The notes: generated by a model not told the origin, from the sequence alone. A DNA stretch of 64,000 bases from Chrysogorgia sp. JL179-B06 (GCA_035772405.1 JAYKKM010000439.1:11077501-11141500), one strand, 5' to 3'. Positions 7,928 to 16,845 are shown, counted from the stretch's first letter. Numbers and translations: made by a program.

Positions 7928-9001
7928 TTAAATCTTATTTATTTCAGAAGCAGGTACCCACGAATTAAACTTGTTCGGGTACCCTAACCATTTTACAAGA
8001 TAGTGTACATTGTTGCCTCTTCCACGTTTCTTCAGAATTTTTTCAACTTCGTAGACATCGTCACGTTTAATGACTTTTTGTAGCTCTTTATCGTAAAATG
8101 TTCCTTTCAGTTCTTCGCCGTCATAATCTTTGAGTTTATACACGGGAGGGTCACGAGGTACTTGTTTGCTTACAGTGAAGATTTCTTTTGAGAAATTTGG
8201 CAAGTAACCCTTTTCAAATTTACGTTTTATTTTACTAATTCTCACTTGATCGCCAATCTTAAACTTATACTTTACATTTTTCACAATACTATGTTCATCG
8301 TACAAAGTGTGCCATACTTTCTTTTCGTTTTCGACAGTAACATTTGCTGGCTTTGTTTTAATACTACGATGAACACTATGATTGTAAGAATACATTAACT
8401 CAGGCAGCATGTCAATGTATCGCATTGTTTTCTTGGATGTAAAGTATCGCCACATCTTTGTCTTCAACGTACGAATCAAACGTTCTACGATCGAGGCTTT
8501 CGTTTCGTTATACGTATTGTACAATTCTATGTCTTCCTCCTTCATCAGTGCTTGAAAATGTCTATTGAAAAACTCCGTTCCTTGATCAGTCATAATTTTT
8601 TCAGGTTTGCGCCCAGAAGATAAAATGACTTTGAAAGCTTCAACCAGTGAAAGTCCCGTTTTATTTTTCAGAGGAACGACCCATGCATACTTTGAAAAGA
8701 CGTCAACGCATACTAAAAGATATCGATAATCATCGTTAAACTTCTGCATGGATTGCATGTCCGCCAGATCCATTTGCCATTGTTGGTCGATACCGCCCAC
8801 GATCACACGGTTTCTTCTAAAATTGCGACTGGCAGGTTTATGTAAAGTGTACGTATCTTGTGACATCAACCATTCTTTAATTTTCGCGCGACTCACTTTA
8901 AATTTTCCTTCCTTTTTGACGTCATCATACAAACGATTCACTCCACCAAATCCTCCTGGGCGTTTTGGATCGTAATAAACGCTAGACAGGTAATCATTCA
9001 T
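7928..9001 (-). CDS. Retrovirus-type integrase with C-terminal chromodomain
   Basis: This is a 357-residue protein from ATG 9001; a GTG two codons upstream is ignored. The RNase H-like catalytic core shows WQMDLADMQ, MTDQGTEFF and ASIVERLIRTLK, giving the D,D,E triad (about D78, D139, E173). The SH3-like C-terminal region is followed by a chromodomain (about residues 313-355: YEVEKILKKRG, YLVKWLGYP, SWVPASEI). No clear HHCC zinc finger is visible at the N-terminus. This is the Polinton c-integrase, which inserts linear viral DNA into the host genome; the chromodomain may direct it to marked chromatin. A minus-strand AATAAA (7937-7942) lies inside the last codons. Confidence 0.92.
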   Translation of the reverse strand: MNDYLSSVYYDPKRPGGFGGVNRLYDDVKKEGKFKVSRAKIKEWLMSQDTYTLHKPASRNFRRNRVIVGGIDQQWQMDLADMQSMQKFNDDYRYLLVCVDVFSKYAWVVPLKNKTGLSLVEAFKVILSSGRKPEKIMTDQGTEFFNRHFQALMKEEDIELYNTYNETKASIVERLIRTLKTKMWRYFTSKKTMRYIDMLPELMYSYNHSVHRSIKTKPANVTVENEKKVWHTLYDEHSIVKNVKYKFKIGDQVRISKIKRKFEKGYLPNFSKEIFTVSKQVPRDPPVYKLKDYDGEELKGTFYDKELQKVIKRDDVYEVEKILKKRGRGNNVHYLVKWLGYPNKFNSWVPASEINKI

Positions 9002-9043
9002 GTTCACATATGGAATGAAAGAAATCTTAAATCACACCCTCTT

Positions 9044-9265
9044 TTATTCTTCGACATTCTGATTAGGTTCATCTGGTGCATCGTTCTCGATAGGTTTATT
9101 GTTTTCAACAGGTTTGTAGTTTTTGATGGTTTTACTAGTGTACCCCATTTGTAAATGTCCTTCGAGATTGAGATCATTGCGACCAACACTAATGCCCATT
9201 CTAAACATTTTCTGTTTGTTATGATTTTTGTTGTTCTTCGGATTTTTGCTGGCAGAGTGACCCAT
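9044..9265 (-). CDS. Small hydrophilic protein with MGHSASK N-terminus
   Basis: This is a 73-residue ORF from ATG 9265. The N-terminal MGHSASK is similar to an N-myristoylation signal, but His after Gly is unfavourable. The rest is Asn/Lys/Glu-rich with a short conserved-looking MGISVGRNDLNLEGHLQMGY core. It ends in a stop codon that is itself part of a minus-strand AATAAA (9043-9048). It lies just upstream of the integrase and has a TATA box 67-73 nt before its ATG. Function is unknown. Confidence 0.45.
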   Translation of the reverse strand: MGHSASKNPKNNKNHNKQKMFRMGISVGRNDLNLEGHLQMGYTSKTIKNYKPVENNKPIENDAPDEPNQNVEE

Positions 9266-9331
9266 GGCTATGAACAATGTTCACACTATGCCCTGTATTT
9301 CATTATGACAGTACTAGCCGCTGTTGATAAA

Positions 9332-9474
9332 TTTTATAACGAATATTATAAAATTTCGAACATGGATAATACGAGAATATAGTATTATGGGTCATCGGGC
9401 CCTGGGGCCAAATCGGGCCAAAAAAAAAAAGGTGCCATTTCGGGCCTTTCCGGACCTAATCAAGTTGTATAAAA
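9332..9474. promoter_or_regulatory. Divergent promoter region
   Basis: TATAAAA lies on the minus strand at 9332-9338, upstream of the MGHSASK gene, and on the plus strand at 9468-9474, about 65 nt before the ATG at 9536. Between them TCGGGCC occurs three times (about 9395, 9413 and 9440) around an A-run, which may be a shared factor-binding repeat. Confidence 0.5.
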
Positions 9475-9535
9475 CATCTCAAACTTAAGAGAACTGTTAA
9501 ACATTCTTTGATACGCGTCAAGTAAAGAGCTAGTC

Positions 9536-9940
9536 ATGTCTAAACCTTTGGATATTGATAATAAAGAATTAATTCTTCATCATCGACAGAAACGCATCGA
9601 AAGGAAACTTTTAAAAAGTTACGCTGCAGAAATCGCATCAATTATATCACGTCTTGTTGTTGAAAACTGCAATGGTTGCATCATTGACCACCCATCCCAA
9701 ACAGAGCATCAATGCCTCATGATGGAAAAGGATGAACAGTTATGTATATACTTTGACCATGCTTTGGAAAAGGTTTCAGAAGCAAATGTCACGGAGGCTT
9801 TTGCCGAAAGTTTGAAGGATATTAAACCTAAAGTGAGCGGCCTTGAATTGCTCAAGTATACATATGATGATTGGAGATCTGTCTTTTGTGCAGATAGTCA
9901 GAGACGGGTGCTCAAACAAGAGACCTTCACGCTGCTGTAA
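9536..9940 (+). CDS. Conserved small protein with Cys/His cluster
   Basis: The 134-residue protein begins at ATG 9536 downstream of a TATA box. A basic N-terminal helix (HHRQKRIERKLLKSYAAEI) precedes NCNGCIIDHPSQTEHQC, a tight C-x2-C/H/H-C cluster that looks metal-binding. I recognise this cluster from cnidarian Polinton-associated proteins, but no function is known to me. It is the first of three small plus-strand genes, each with its own TATA box, which suggests early or independently controlled expression. Confidence 0.6.
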   Translation: MSKPLDIDNKELILHHRQKRIERKLLKSYAAEIASIISRLVVENCNGCIIDHPSQTEHQCLMMEKDEQLCIYFDHALEKVSEANVTEAFAESLKDIKPKVSGLELLKYTYDDWRSVFCADSQRRVLKQETFTLL

Positions 9941-9951
9941 AATGGGAATGT

Positions 9952-9958
9952 TATAAAA
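9952..9958 (+). promoter_or_regulatory. TATA box
   Basis: TATAAAA lies 12 nt after the preceding stop and about 72 nt before ATG 10030, followed by CACTG as in the next promoter. Confidence 0.5.
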
Positions 9959-10029
9959 ACACTGCACCAGCGGTGATTTTGGTCACAATCGTTTGACAGC
10001 GTCAATAGTGGGAGCTTACTTTAATCAGC

Positions 10030-10293
10030 ATGACTATCGGCATACTCTTTATGGCTGAGAATCGACTTATGCTTCGTGTCAATATGTGTGCTTCTAATTT
10101 TGACAATAAAATCCTAGATGAGTTGACAGAGGAAGAAATAGAGAAATGGGTTCCCGTCTTTGACGATGATAAAACATTTACTAACAGAGAGTTTATTGAA
10201 AAGATCTGGTACGCTTGCGTTAGTCACGGATACATTTCTGAACATTATGATATTATGGGAAAGTTTCTTGACAAGATGAAAGTTATTCTATAA
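10030..10293 (+). CDS. Small acidic helical protein, unknown
   Basis: This is an 87-residue ORF from ATG 10030, with an alternative ATG at 10051. It is rich in Glu/Asp and predicted helical (LDELTEEEIEKWVPVFDDD, then FIEKIWYACVSHGYISEHYDIMGKFLDKM). The helix pattern vaguely recalls death-fold adaptor domains, but no diagnostic motif is seen, so no function is assigned. It is the middle gene of the TATA-driven trio. Confidence 0.45.
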   Translation: MTIGILFMAENRLMLRVNMCASNFDNKILDELTEEEIEKWVPVFDDDKTFTNREFIEKIWYACVSHGYISEHYDIMGKFLDKMKVIL

Positions 10294-10342
10294 GCAATAT
10301 GTATAAACGTGAAAGCGCATGCGTGCAAATGTAACAAAATCC

Positions 10343-10349
10343 TATAAAA
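10343..10349 (+). promoter_or_regulatory. TATA box
   Basis: TATAAAA followed by CACTG lies about 58 nt before ATG 10405, matching the promoter of the preceding gene. Confidence 0.5.
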
Positions 10350-10404
10350 CACTGTACCTTTTCTGATTTTTGATCAGATCAGACAAACATTTGATAGAAG
10401 CAAC

Positions 10405-10758
10405 ATGTCTTGGAGAAACATCGTAACCCAATGGCTTTCGACCAAAACCATAACGCAAGAGGGAAATCTGGCAACCTTGGATTTGATGAGACTTTTGATA
10501 CAGAAGAATATGATACCGGCAGCACTTATTGACAACCAGACGATACATTCAATTATATTGACGCAAGTTATATTAGAAGCATTGAATGGTTTAACGGTAC
10601 CCCCAGCCCCCCAGGGGAAAACCTTTGTCTATCATATGAACGCCAAAGAAATGATGATGGGGGACCTTAACATGAAGAATGCTAAACAAATCAAGCTGTT
10701 GGAAGAACAGACAGGGGTAAATTTGGATCATTACCACAAACTAAAGATCGGAAATTAA
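10405..10758 (+). CDS. Small protein of unknown function
   Basis: The 117-residue ORF starts with MSWRNIVTQW at ATG 10405. A helical N-terminal half (LATLDLMRLLIQKNMIPAALID) is followed by a proline break (VPPAPQGK) and a Met-rich segment ending in a helix. No known domain is recognised. It is the last of the trio and converges on the polymerase gene, with about 115 nt between the two stops. Confidence 0.45.
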   Translation: MSWRNIVTQWLSTKTITQEGNLATLDLMRLLIQKNMIPAALIDNQTIHSIILTQVILEALNGLTVPPAPQGKTFVYHMNAKEMMMGDLNMKNAKQIKLLEEQTGVNLDHYHKLKIGN

Positions 10759-10774
10759 CTTTGAGATCAAACGA

Positions 10775-10780
10775 TTTATT
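10775..10780 (-). terminator. AATAAA poly(A) signal for polymerase
   Basis: TTTATT on the plus strand gives AATAAA on the minus strand about 94 nt after the polymerase stop. Around 10800-10875 a short TATAACTGT/TTCAAC repeat is the only other structure. Confidence 0.4.
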
Positions 10781-10873
10781 TTAAAACATTTACGACTGTT
10801 CTATGTATTTCAACACGTATATAACTGTATTTCAACAAATATAACTGTTCTTTAAAACTTTTTTAACTGTGTT

Positions 10874-12233
10874 TTAAAATCCATAAGGTAATGTTTTGTA
10901 ATCCTCCACAATAATACGTTTGTTATAAACAATACGATAATCCTTTTTCATGCGTTTGGTCACAATGTTTGTTGTCTTTGTGTCCCGGGTTATCTTGAAC
11001 GGGATGTCCACGGAAACGTGGCCACTGACATTACATTTTGCATGTAAGTACACCAATGCACGAATAACATCAAAGTTCACTGTTTGCCTTGCGGTGCAAT
11101 TCAGAGTGATCCCACGTATTTTCGTTTCGATTTTGTTGGAACTGGTTTTATAACAATAGTTCTTTGGTCCTCCGGAGATGAAGGTCGTAATATGATCCCC
11201 TTTCAACTCATCGGTGAGTTCACCAAGATATGGACCTGTCGGAGGTTCTGGATCGCCGAGTTTGCTGACGAAGATCACCGAATCTGTGTCATAGTACAGC
11301 ACTCTTTCTTGTAGATCGTCCAACACCCCGTAAAGCTTGAGTCGTGCATAGGCGGTAGTAAAGGCTGCGATCACCACATTGGTCTTGGCGTTTGGTGCAA
11401 TGAAGTTCTCGTTGCTTTCGTATTGAATTTCAACCACTTCATCACTTATGAAACGCGCATTCAGAACGTTGATCTCATCAGACGTCAGGTAGTCAAGAAA
11501 CGTTTGCACGTCACTGATTTGTTCCACTTTAGTCATATTGGAACGTTGCGCAAACTTTCCTGAAAGATATGAGAAAAAAATAAATGTCTGGAACTTTGCT
11601 GGACAATTCTGCCTAGAAAAGATAACATTTTGTTATAGGGGAGGGGTGTTTAGAACGTACTCACCCCAAAACGAGTTCAACATCAATTTCGATAAGGCAC
11701 GCATGCCGGGATTGTGTTCGATCTTGCTTCGGTCCAGTTGTATCCCTTCCACTTCGAGGTATTCGTCCACGTACTGTTGTTTCTGTTCTTCCGTGGTACA
11801 GGTCTTCGGGTAACCGCTAGACTCTTGCTTGATTTTGAGGAAGGTGTCCACATAGTCTTTGAACAACTCGTCCGAGGATTCAGGGAAATGCCATACTTCG
11901 TGCATTTGCAGGATTTGGTAACCTTTCTCCAGAGCTTTCTCCAACTCGACGCTACACCATGTCCCTTCAATGGCTCTTTCACGCTCGGTATGAGTACACG
12001 GGTTCTGGTTACACGTATCTGCACAGGACTTGCACAGCGGAAACATCAGTTTGCCCTGGGTACGATAGGGGAGGACCGGGTGGAAGAGACCTCGAGGTGG
12101 AAGTACCGTACATTTGACCAAGCCAAAATAGGTAGAGATGTCGTCGAAATTCTCGGTAATAATACATGGATGTCCTACAATTGTCCGAGTCATTTTGTTG
12201 CACCAGGGGTACAAGGAGGTAAAGTCGACGTAT
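10874..12233 (-). CDS. Polinton DNA polymerase B, C-terminal part, with intron
   Basis: Two exons encode the palm and thumb of a protein-primed family B polymerase. The first visible exon (12233-11665) carries motif A YVDFTSLYP and most of motif B (LMLNSFWG). The second (11559-10874) carries motif C YYDTDSV near 11290 and the C-terminus ending DYKTLPYGF. The 105-nt intron 11664-11560 has GTGAGT at its donor and a pyrimidine tract with TTTCAG at its acceptor; removing it keeps the frame through motif B. A further acceptor (TTTTTCTCATAG) lies just before motif A, so earlier exons with the exonuclease and TPR1 regions are expected. None is found on this strand before the array. The gene is therefore truncated, or its 5' exons lie elsewhere. 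Confidence 0.85.
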
Positions 12234-12327
12234 CTATGAGAAAAAGGACTATTTAGAATCATCCTCAGATTTACTGGGGGTGTACTCGTAACATACCTTA
12301 GGTTTTTATATAGACCCCATGCATAGT

Positions 12328-12535
12328 GACGTCACACTTGTAACGAGGTAACGTTACCTTAGTACTCATACGCCCGATTATTATTCTGTGCCCGAACGTT
12401 ACATGTAGGTAACGTCACCCTTGTAACGAGGTAACGTTACCTGGAGGTAACGTTACCTTGAGTGACGTCACCCTTGTAACGAGGTAACGTTACCTTGAGT
12501 GACGTCACCCTTGTAACGAGGTAACGTTACCTTGA
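12328..12535. repeat. Left GGTAACGTTACC / TGACGTCA repeat cluster
   Basis: The 12-bp palindrome GGTAACGTTACC recurs (for example 12430-12441, 12446-12457, 12483-12494) alternating with CRE palindromes TGACGTCA (12463-12470, 12500-12507) inside a repeat reading GTGACGTCACCCTTGTAACG. It lies upstream of the GRF gene and just past the polymerase acceptor. An outer TTAGTACTCATACGCCCG segment is inverted relative to its copies on the right side. Confidence 0.75.
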
Positions 12536-12626
12536 TAAAGAGATGACGTATACTTTCGACGTGATTTGATTGGTTGGACATGTGATTTGATTAGTTGGAC
12601 ATGTCTGAACATGAACGAGCTGAGAG

Positions 12627-12633
12627 TATAAAT
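12627..12633 (+). promoter_or_regulatory. TATA box of GRF gene with upstream direct repeats
   Basis: TATAAAT lies 60 nt before ATG 12687. Immediately upstream, GATTTGATTGGTTGGACATGT and its variant with GATTAG are repeated in tandem (about 12560-12604); the first contains ATTGG, an inverted CCAAT box. Confidence 0.55.
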
Positions 12634-12686
12634 TGAAAAGGACGGAGCAAACATACCACAATACATATACAGCTCAAGTTAGTGAG

Positions 12687-13199
12687 ATGGAGTGTTTACA
12701 TGGAAAACCTGCTTCTTGCTCGACCACGAAAAATGGTTCCTTCTGGTTTTGTGGACAGAAACCTAGCTGTGGGTTTATCTGCTCCGAGGACGACGGATTT
12801 GTATTTCAAAAAGCCCTGACGACGTGGAGAAGCACCAGCATGGAACAGCCTAAGTGTCAGGAACACCATAAACCGGCACAGTTTCGTGTTGTGAAGGATC
12901 TGATGAAACCCAGTTACGGTAGACCCTATTTTACGTGCGCAGCTCGTGAAAATCCGTGTTCCCTATGGATGTGGGCTGACGAGGAACAGATTGAGAAACC
13001 GAATTGTCATCACGGACAGCAAAGCGCCATGTATAAAGTGAAAAAGGAGGGTCCTAACAAAGGTCGAATGTTCTTTTGCTGTTCAAACGAAACGTCGTGT
13101 GATTATTTTCAATGGGCACCTGAAGAACCAACAAAGACGCCCCGCGTTGAAGAGCCGTTCATACCGTTATTTTACAACTCTTACTCTCAGAAGAACTGA
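12687..13199 (+). CDS. Triple GRF zinc-finger protein
   Basis: This is a 170-residue protein from ATG 12687; an upstream TTG is ignored. Three zf-GRF-like units follow one another. Unit 1 has C3/H5...C22...C28. Unit 2 has C57-x2-H60, GRPYFTC84 and C91 followed by SLWMW. Unit 3 has C107/H109, KGRMFFC131 and C138 followed by YFQW. The GR-x-F-x-C plus C-x-x-(F/W)-x-W layout is diagnostic. GRF fingers in NEIL3, APE2 and TOP3A bind single-stranded DNA, so this protein may bind ssDNA during viral replication or repair (inference). It is flanked on both sides by palindromic repeat clusters and sits at the right end of the visible provirus. Confidence 0.8.
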   Translation: MECLHGKPASCSTTKNGSFWFCGQKPSCGFICSEDDGFVFQKALTTWRSTSMEQPKCQEHHKPAQFRVVKDLMKPSYGRPYFTCAARENPCSLWMWADEEQIEKPNCHHGQQSAMYKVKKEGPNKGRMFFCCSNETSCDYFQWAPEEPTKTPRVEEPFIPLFYNSYSQKN

Positions 13200-13272
13200 A
13201 ACATTTATAGAATATAAACAGTTTAAATATTCTCAAAAGAGTTGAAACATTTATAGAATATAAACAGTTAAA
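13198..13272 (+). repeat. 3'UTR direct repeat
   Basis: Two copies of a 26-bp sequence beginning GAAACATTTATAGAATATAA lie in tandem just after the GRF stop codon. Confidence 0.6.
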
Positions 13273-13367
13273 CATATAATATGTAGTAAAACCTATATTG
13301 TATTGATTTTGTTTTTAAATACATGATTGAAATGATCAAACGTTATAAATGTGTATCGCGGTGCAAA

Positions 13368-13700
13368 GGTAACGTTACCTACAGGTAACATTCGGGCGTA
13401 TGAATACTAAGGTAACGTTACCTCCAGGTAACGTTACCGGTAACGTTACCTCATTACTTACTTTCGGGGATGACGTCATCAGGCGCCGTAACAAGGTAAC
13501 GTTACCTTGAGTGACGTCACCCTTGTAACGAGGTAACGTTCGGGCGTATGAATACTAAGGTAACGTTATCTCCAGGTAACGTTACTTACTTTCGGGTATG
13601 ACGTCATCAGGCGCCGTAACAAGGTAACGTTACCTAGAGTGACGTCACCCTTGTAACGAGGTAACGTTACTTCGTCCAAAGGGTAACGTTACTTCCGGCG
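13368..13700. repeat. Right GGTAACGTTACC / TGACGTCA repeat cluster
   Basis: At least five perfect GGTAACGTTACC copies (for example 13368-13379, 13411-13422, 13427-13438, 13439-13450, 13495-13506) plus degenerate ones alternate with TGACGTCA and with CGGGCGTATGAATACTAA, the inverted counterpart of the left cluster. TGACGTCATCAGGCGCCGTAACA occurs twice with one intervening block. A G-run (about 13737-13749) follows before the array. Confidence 0.75.
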
Positions 13701-14085
13701 CCAAACGTGCAATGCATTGTGGGGCGCATGCCAGATGGGGGGGGGGGGGTAATCTACTAGTCAACCACAGTCAACCACAGTCGACCACAGTCAACCGTGT
13801 TAACTTATATAAAACAACTGAATAAGTTAATTAATTTAAATGAATTGGTTTACTGTGGTTGACTGTGGTTGACTATGGTTGACTGTGGTTGACTGTGGTG
13901 TATTGTGTCCTTTACATATCAAAAAATGTGAATAGTGAACATAGTGTAGTTCATTAAGACCTAGAAATGTGTTAATCTATTTTTGTTTGATATATGAATA
14001 TATTAGAACTGACGGCTTGTGAAATTATATGTAATATATATGTGGAGATATGCATCAAGCCTATATACCTCAGAAAAATTATCTG

Positions 14086-14138
14086 AGTCCCTGACGGGAA
14101 TCGAACCCGTAACCTTCTGATTGCCGGTGAGACGCTCT
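14086..14138 (-). pseudogene. Truncated tRNA-like sequence
   Basis: The 3' two thirds of the minus-strand tRNA-like sequence, with its B box, ends abruptly in the D arm at an AT tract. It corresponds to the minus-strand copy found complete in other units. Confidence 0.7.
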
Positions 14139-14141
14139 TAT

Positions 14142-14293
<152 letters not shown>

Positions 14294-14321
14294 AGCCTAT
14301 ATACCTCAGAAACAAATTCTG

Positions 14322-14394
14322 AGTCCCTGACGGGAAACGAACCCGTAACCTTCTGATTTCCGGTGAGATGCTCTAACCATTGAGCCACACGAAC
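14322..14394 (-). tRNA. tRNA-like sequence, mirror copy in unit 1
   Basis: It matches the plus-strand copy 14470-14542 almost exactly, including the ATCTCACCGGAAATC anticodon arm. Homology of the two arms extends outward through the tail CAGAATTTGTTTCTGAGG into the AT tracts, making a palindrome centred near 14432. It is probably not a functional tRNA. Confidence 0.45.
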
Positions 14395-14469
14395 TCATAT
14401 GGAGAGCGAAGGTTAATTAATGGTCCGATGTAATATGTGACCATTAGTTAAACTTCGCTCTCCATATGA

Positions 14470-14542
14470 GTTCGTGTGGCTCAATGGTTAGAGCATCTCA
14501 CCGGAAATCAGAAGGTTACGGGTTCGATTCCCGTCAGGGACT
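14470..14542 (+). tRNA. tRNA-like sequence (SINE head type)
   Basis: The 73 nt fold into a cloverleaf: acceptor GTTCGTG/CAGGGAC with one mismatch, D arm GCTC...GAGC, and T arm ACGGG/CCCGT around TTCGATT. It keeps the A box TGGCTCAATGG and B box GGTTCGATTCC. The anticodon arm TCTCA-CCGGAAA-TCAGA has one mismatch, would read GGA, and has C instead of the invariant U33, so translation use is doubtful. It is followed by CAGAATTTGTTTCTGAGG, a common body, then (AT)n, as in a tRNA-derived SINE. Confidence 0.55.
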
Positions 14543-14570
14543 CAGAATTTGTTTCTGAGGTATATAGGCT

Positions 14571-14712
<142 letters not shown>

Positions 14713-14817
14713 TGTCTAAGTTTACTTTTCTTCAGTTGTTTTTCGCTACTTGCCGTTGTCGCTAATATGTCTTCATTTTTGGCAAGAATCTCGCGCTATG
14801 CTTGAATTTGGTAGCAA

Positions 14818-14940
14818 GGTAGCCATGCCGACGTACAGTTAGCACGTGGTGTTTGCATCACCAAAGTTAAGCCCGGTCTGACGGGGTTCGTATTCGGATG
14901 GGTGACCGCCGGGGACTCATGTGAGTAGAGTTGGTGTTGG
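14818..14940 (+). rRNA. 5S rRNA-like sequence, unit 1
   Basis: The segment ATCACCAAAGTTAAGC and TTCGGATGGGTGACCGCC match the box A/intermediate element and box C region of animal 5S rRNA closely. The 5' part (GTAGCCATGCC) is more diverged and the 3' end departs after GGGGACTC. It is likely a 5S-derived pseudogene or SINE3-type head that retains the internal Pol III promoter boxes, not a working rRNA gene. Confidence 0.55.
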
Positions 14941-15077
14941 TCTCTCCTGAACCTCCGAGGGCTTTTTCATGTTTTCTGCTGCCACAGACAGTTGTTGGAG
15001 ACATCAATAAAATTATGAATATTAAGATACCTCCCACGCTTAGCGCGCATGCAAACAAAAACGAAGGTTACATGGTT

Positions 15078-16171
15078 TCAATATTTTATTCGCCTTCCTT
15101 TACTACAAATTATTTGCTTAATTCTTTTAGGCATGCTGTCTATGGTCTTGTTAATGTAATCAGTTGAAGTGTCGAAAATAGTCGATCTCACTCGCACGAC
15201 AAAATTGTCCCATGTTTCTTTGTTGATGCATTTCTCTTTCGCATCCTCTCGTAGCCTTCTTTTCACGACGTGAAATAGGTTCTCTATGGGGTTTAAATCC
15301 GGTGATCGTGGCGGGATTTTCTTTAGGTCAATACCGAGTTCACGGAGGGCTTTCATAGCCTTGGCTGAAGTTTGTGAAGGGTCATTGTCCATGACGAAAA
15401 TTTTTTTAGAACGACAGGTTTTTCCAAGTCGTCGAAACATGGTGGGAAATGTCCTTCTAATGAGATCGGAAAAATAACATCCCGACATCTTTTCATATTT
15501 TTCCGCCAAAATAACGCCCTTTCTTGGCGCTATTGCCACCATTAAGTGCAATCTTTTGCCGCCAGCCAAATCTTTAGATCCTTTAGCTGTCAAGGAAAGA
15601 CCTTCGCCTTTTTTGCGCCACAATCTTGCTCTTGGGGTAATCGCTTCCCTTAGAGGATTACTCTTGTGTATAAAGGAGACACCATCCAAGTAAAAAGCCA
15701 CATCGGTTGTCCAGTAAGACGAGCTTAATCTTGACGCTGCTCTTCCATATTTGAGCCTTTGGTGGTGATCTTTTTCACTGAGAAGTCCTTTTTTACGAGT
15801 TTAACGGAATTTATAGCCCAGTTTATTGAGATAGGAGACGAAAGTTCTGTATTTAGCTTTTGTGCAGTCAATACCACTATTTTCAACAACGTTCATGGCC
15901 GTAAAGTTAGGATCGATAAAACGAAGCTGTGATACGGAACGAGAAAGTTTCCTTTGGTCACGGCACGTCAGTACGCACGGACGTCCACGTCTTTTCGATG
16001 CCTTGGTTTGATTGTGCTAATTCTTACCGTTTCCTCTTTTAAAATTCGCGAAACACTCGACTTCGATATTTGAACCTTAGCAGCAATTTGCCGACATGAG
16101 TAACCTTTCTCTTTTTGCAAAAACATAGCTAAAGCTCGTTTCCTTGCGCAGATACGCTGAATGAACACCAT
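15078..16171 (-). pseudogene. Tc1/mariner transposase pseudogene, unit 1
   Basis: The N-terminal paired-type helix-turn-helix (SCRQIAAKVQISKSSVSRIL) is followed by the DDE domain with FYLDGVSF, FVMDNDPSQ and SPDLNPIEN, a DD34E signature. Two lesions are present: a 2-nt insertion near 16020 that shifts the frame after the first HTH, and the TAA shared by all units with intact sequence there, between the DNA-binding and catalytic halves. It cannot make transposase. Confidence 0.9.
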
Positions 16172-16356
16172 TCTTATAGAATATCTCAACAACTAGGATC
16201 CGTTCATTAAGTCATTCATGACGTCACGTAATTTTACGCATGCGCAATATGGTAAGCTTTGCATATTTAACTGCAACAAATCCCGCTTCTAATTAAATAC
16301 CTCTAATGAAATTGCAGAACAGAACGCTAAATGGCGCCTATAGCGCTGAACGTTCC

Positions 16357-16621
16357 TCGGACAATCGTTGCAGAAATTGTTGGGACACATGTGCTGTACA
16401 ACGGTATTTACCCCCTCCACCCCCCTTACAATGTTGATTTTATCACAAATAAACTCTGTCGTGGGGCCTGAACAAGGTTGAATCTACTGCAGAATGAAAC
16501 AACATTGAACAGGGGGGAAGGGGGCATCATGGAATTTGTTTAAATTGTTATTTCAGGAGATTTAGTTGTCTAATCGAGATTTCAAAAAGTGTCCCAACTA
16601 ATTTCTGCAACGATTGTCCGA
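16357..16621. mobile_element. 265-bp MITE, unit 1
   Basis: Terminal inverted repeats of about 32 bp begin TCGGACAATCGTTGCAGAAA and return as its complement ending in CAACGATTGTCCGA. The interior has a pyrimidine/purine pair (CCCCCTCCACCCCCC and GGGGGGAAGGGGG). There is no coding capacity. Confidence 0.8.
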
Positions 16622-16806
16622 AAAATGAGCGACAACGTCGTCTGTTTCATGCGGTGAGGGTTGCCTTAAATTGTTACGGATCAGCCTCTTCATATTTAGG
16701 ATGCTCATTTTGACATAACAACGTGCAAGAATGCCATGCTCGTACGTTTACATACTGTACATTTGCAAATAAAATGATTGTCTCTCTTGGGACTAAGTAT
16801 GTTGCG

Positions 16807-16814
16807 TATAAATA
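16807..16814 (+). promoter_or_regulatory. TATA box before short ORF
   Basis: TATAAATA lies 39 nt before the ATG at 16846 and is repeated in every complete unit. Confidence 0.4.
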
Positions 16815-16845
16815 TCGCATGTTTGCTGTTAATTTTTCTTCTACT

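Noticed and set aside
13759..13900. CRISPR-like array of AGTCAACCAC repeats
   Set aside because: The repeats are contiguous 10-mers without spacers and are mirrored; this is a palindromic minisatellite in an animal genome.
14470..14542. Functional serine tRNA gene
   Set aside because: C instead of U33, mismatches in the anticodon and acceptor stems, and its consistent head-to-head repeat context favour a tRNA-derived repeat.
14818..14940. Functional 5S rRNA gene cluster
   Set aside because: Only the central promoter-bearing part matches well; the 5' and 3' strands of helix I do not, so a 5S-derived repeat is more likely.
14867..15167. Paired frames over the 5S-like sequence (MFACALSVGG... 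on the minus strand and MVLVSPEPPRAF... on the plus strand)
   Set aside because: They overlap an RNA-derived repeat, show no protein domain, and only appear conserved because the units are recent copies.
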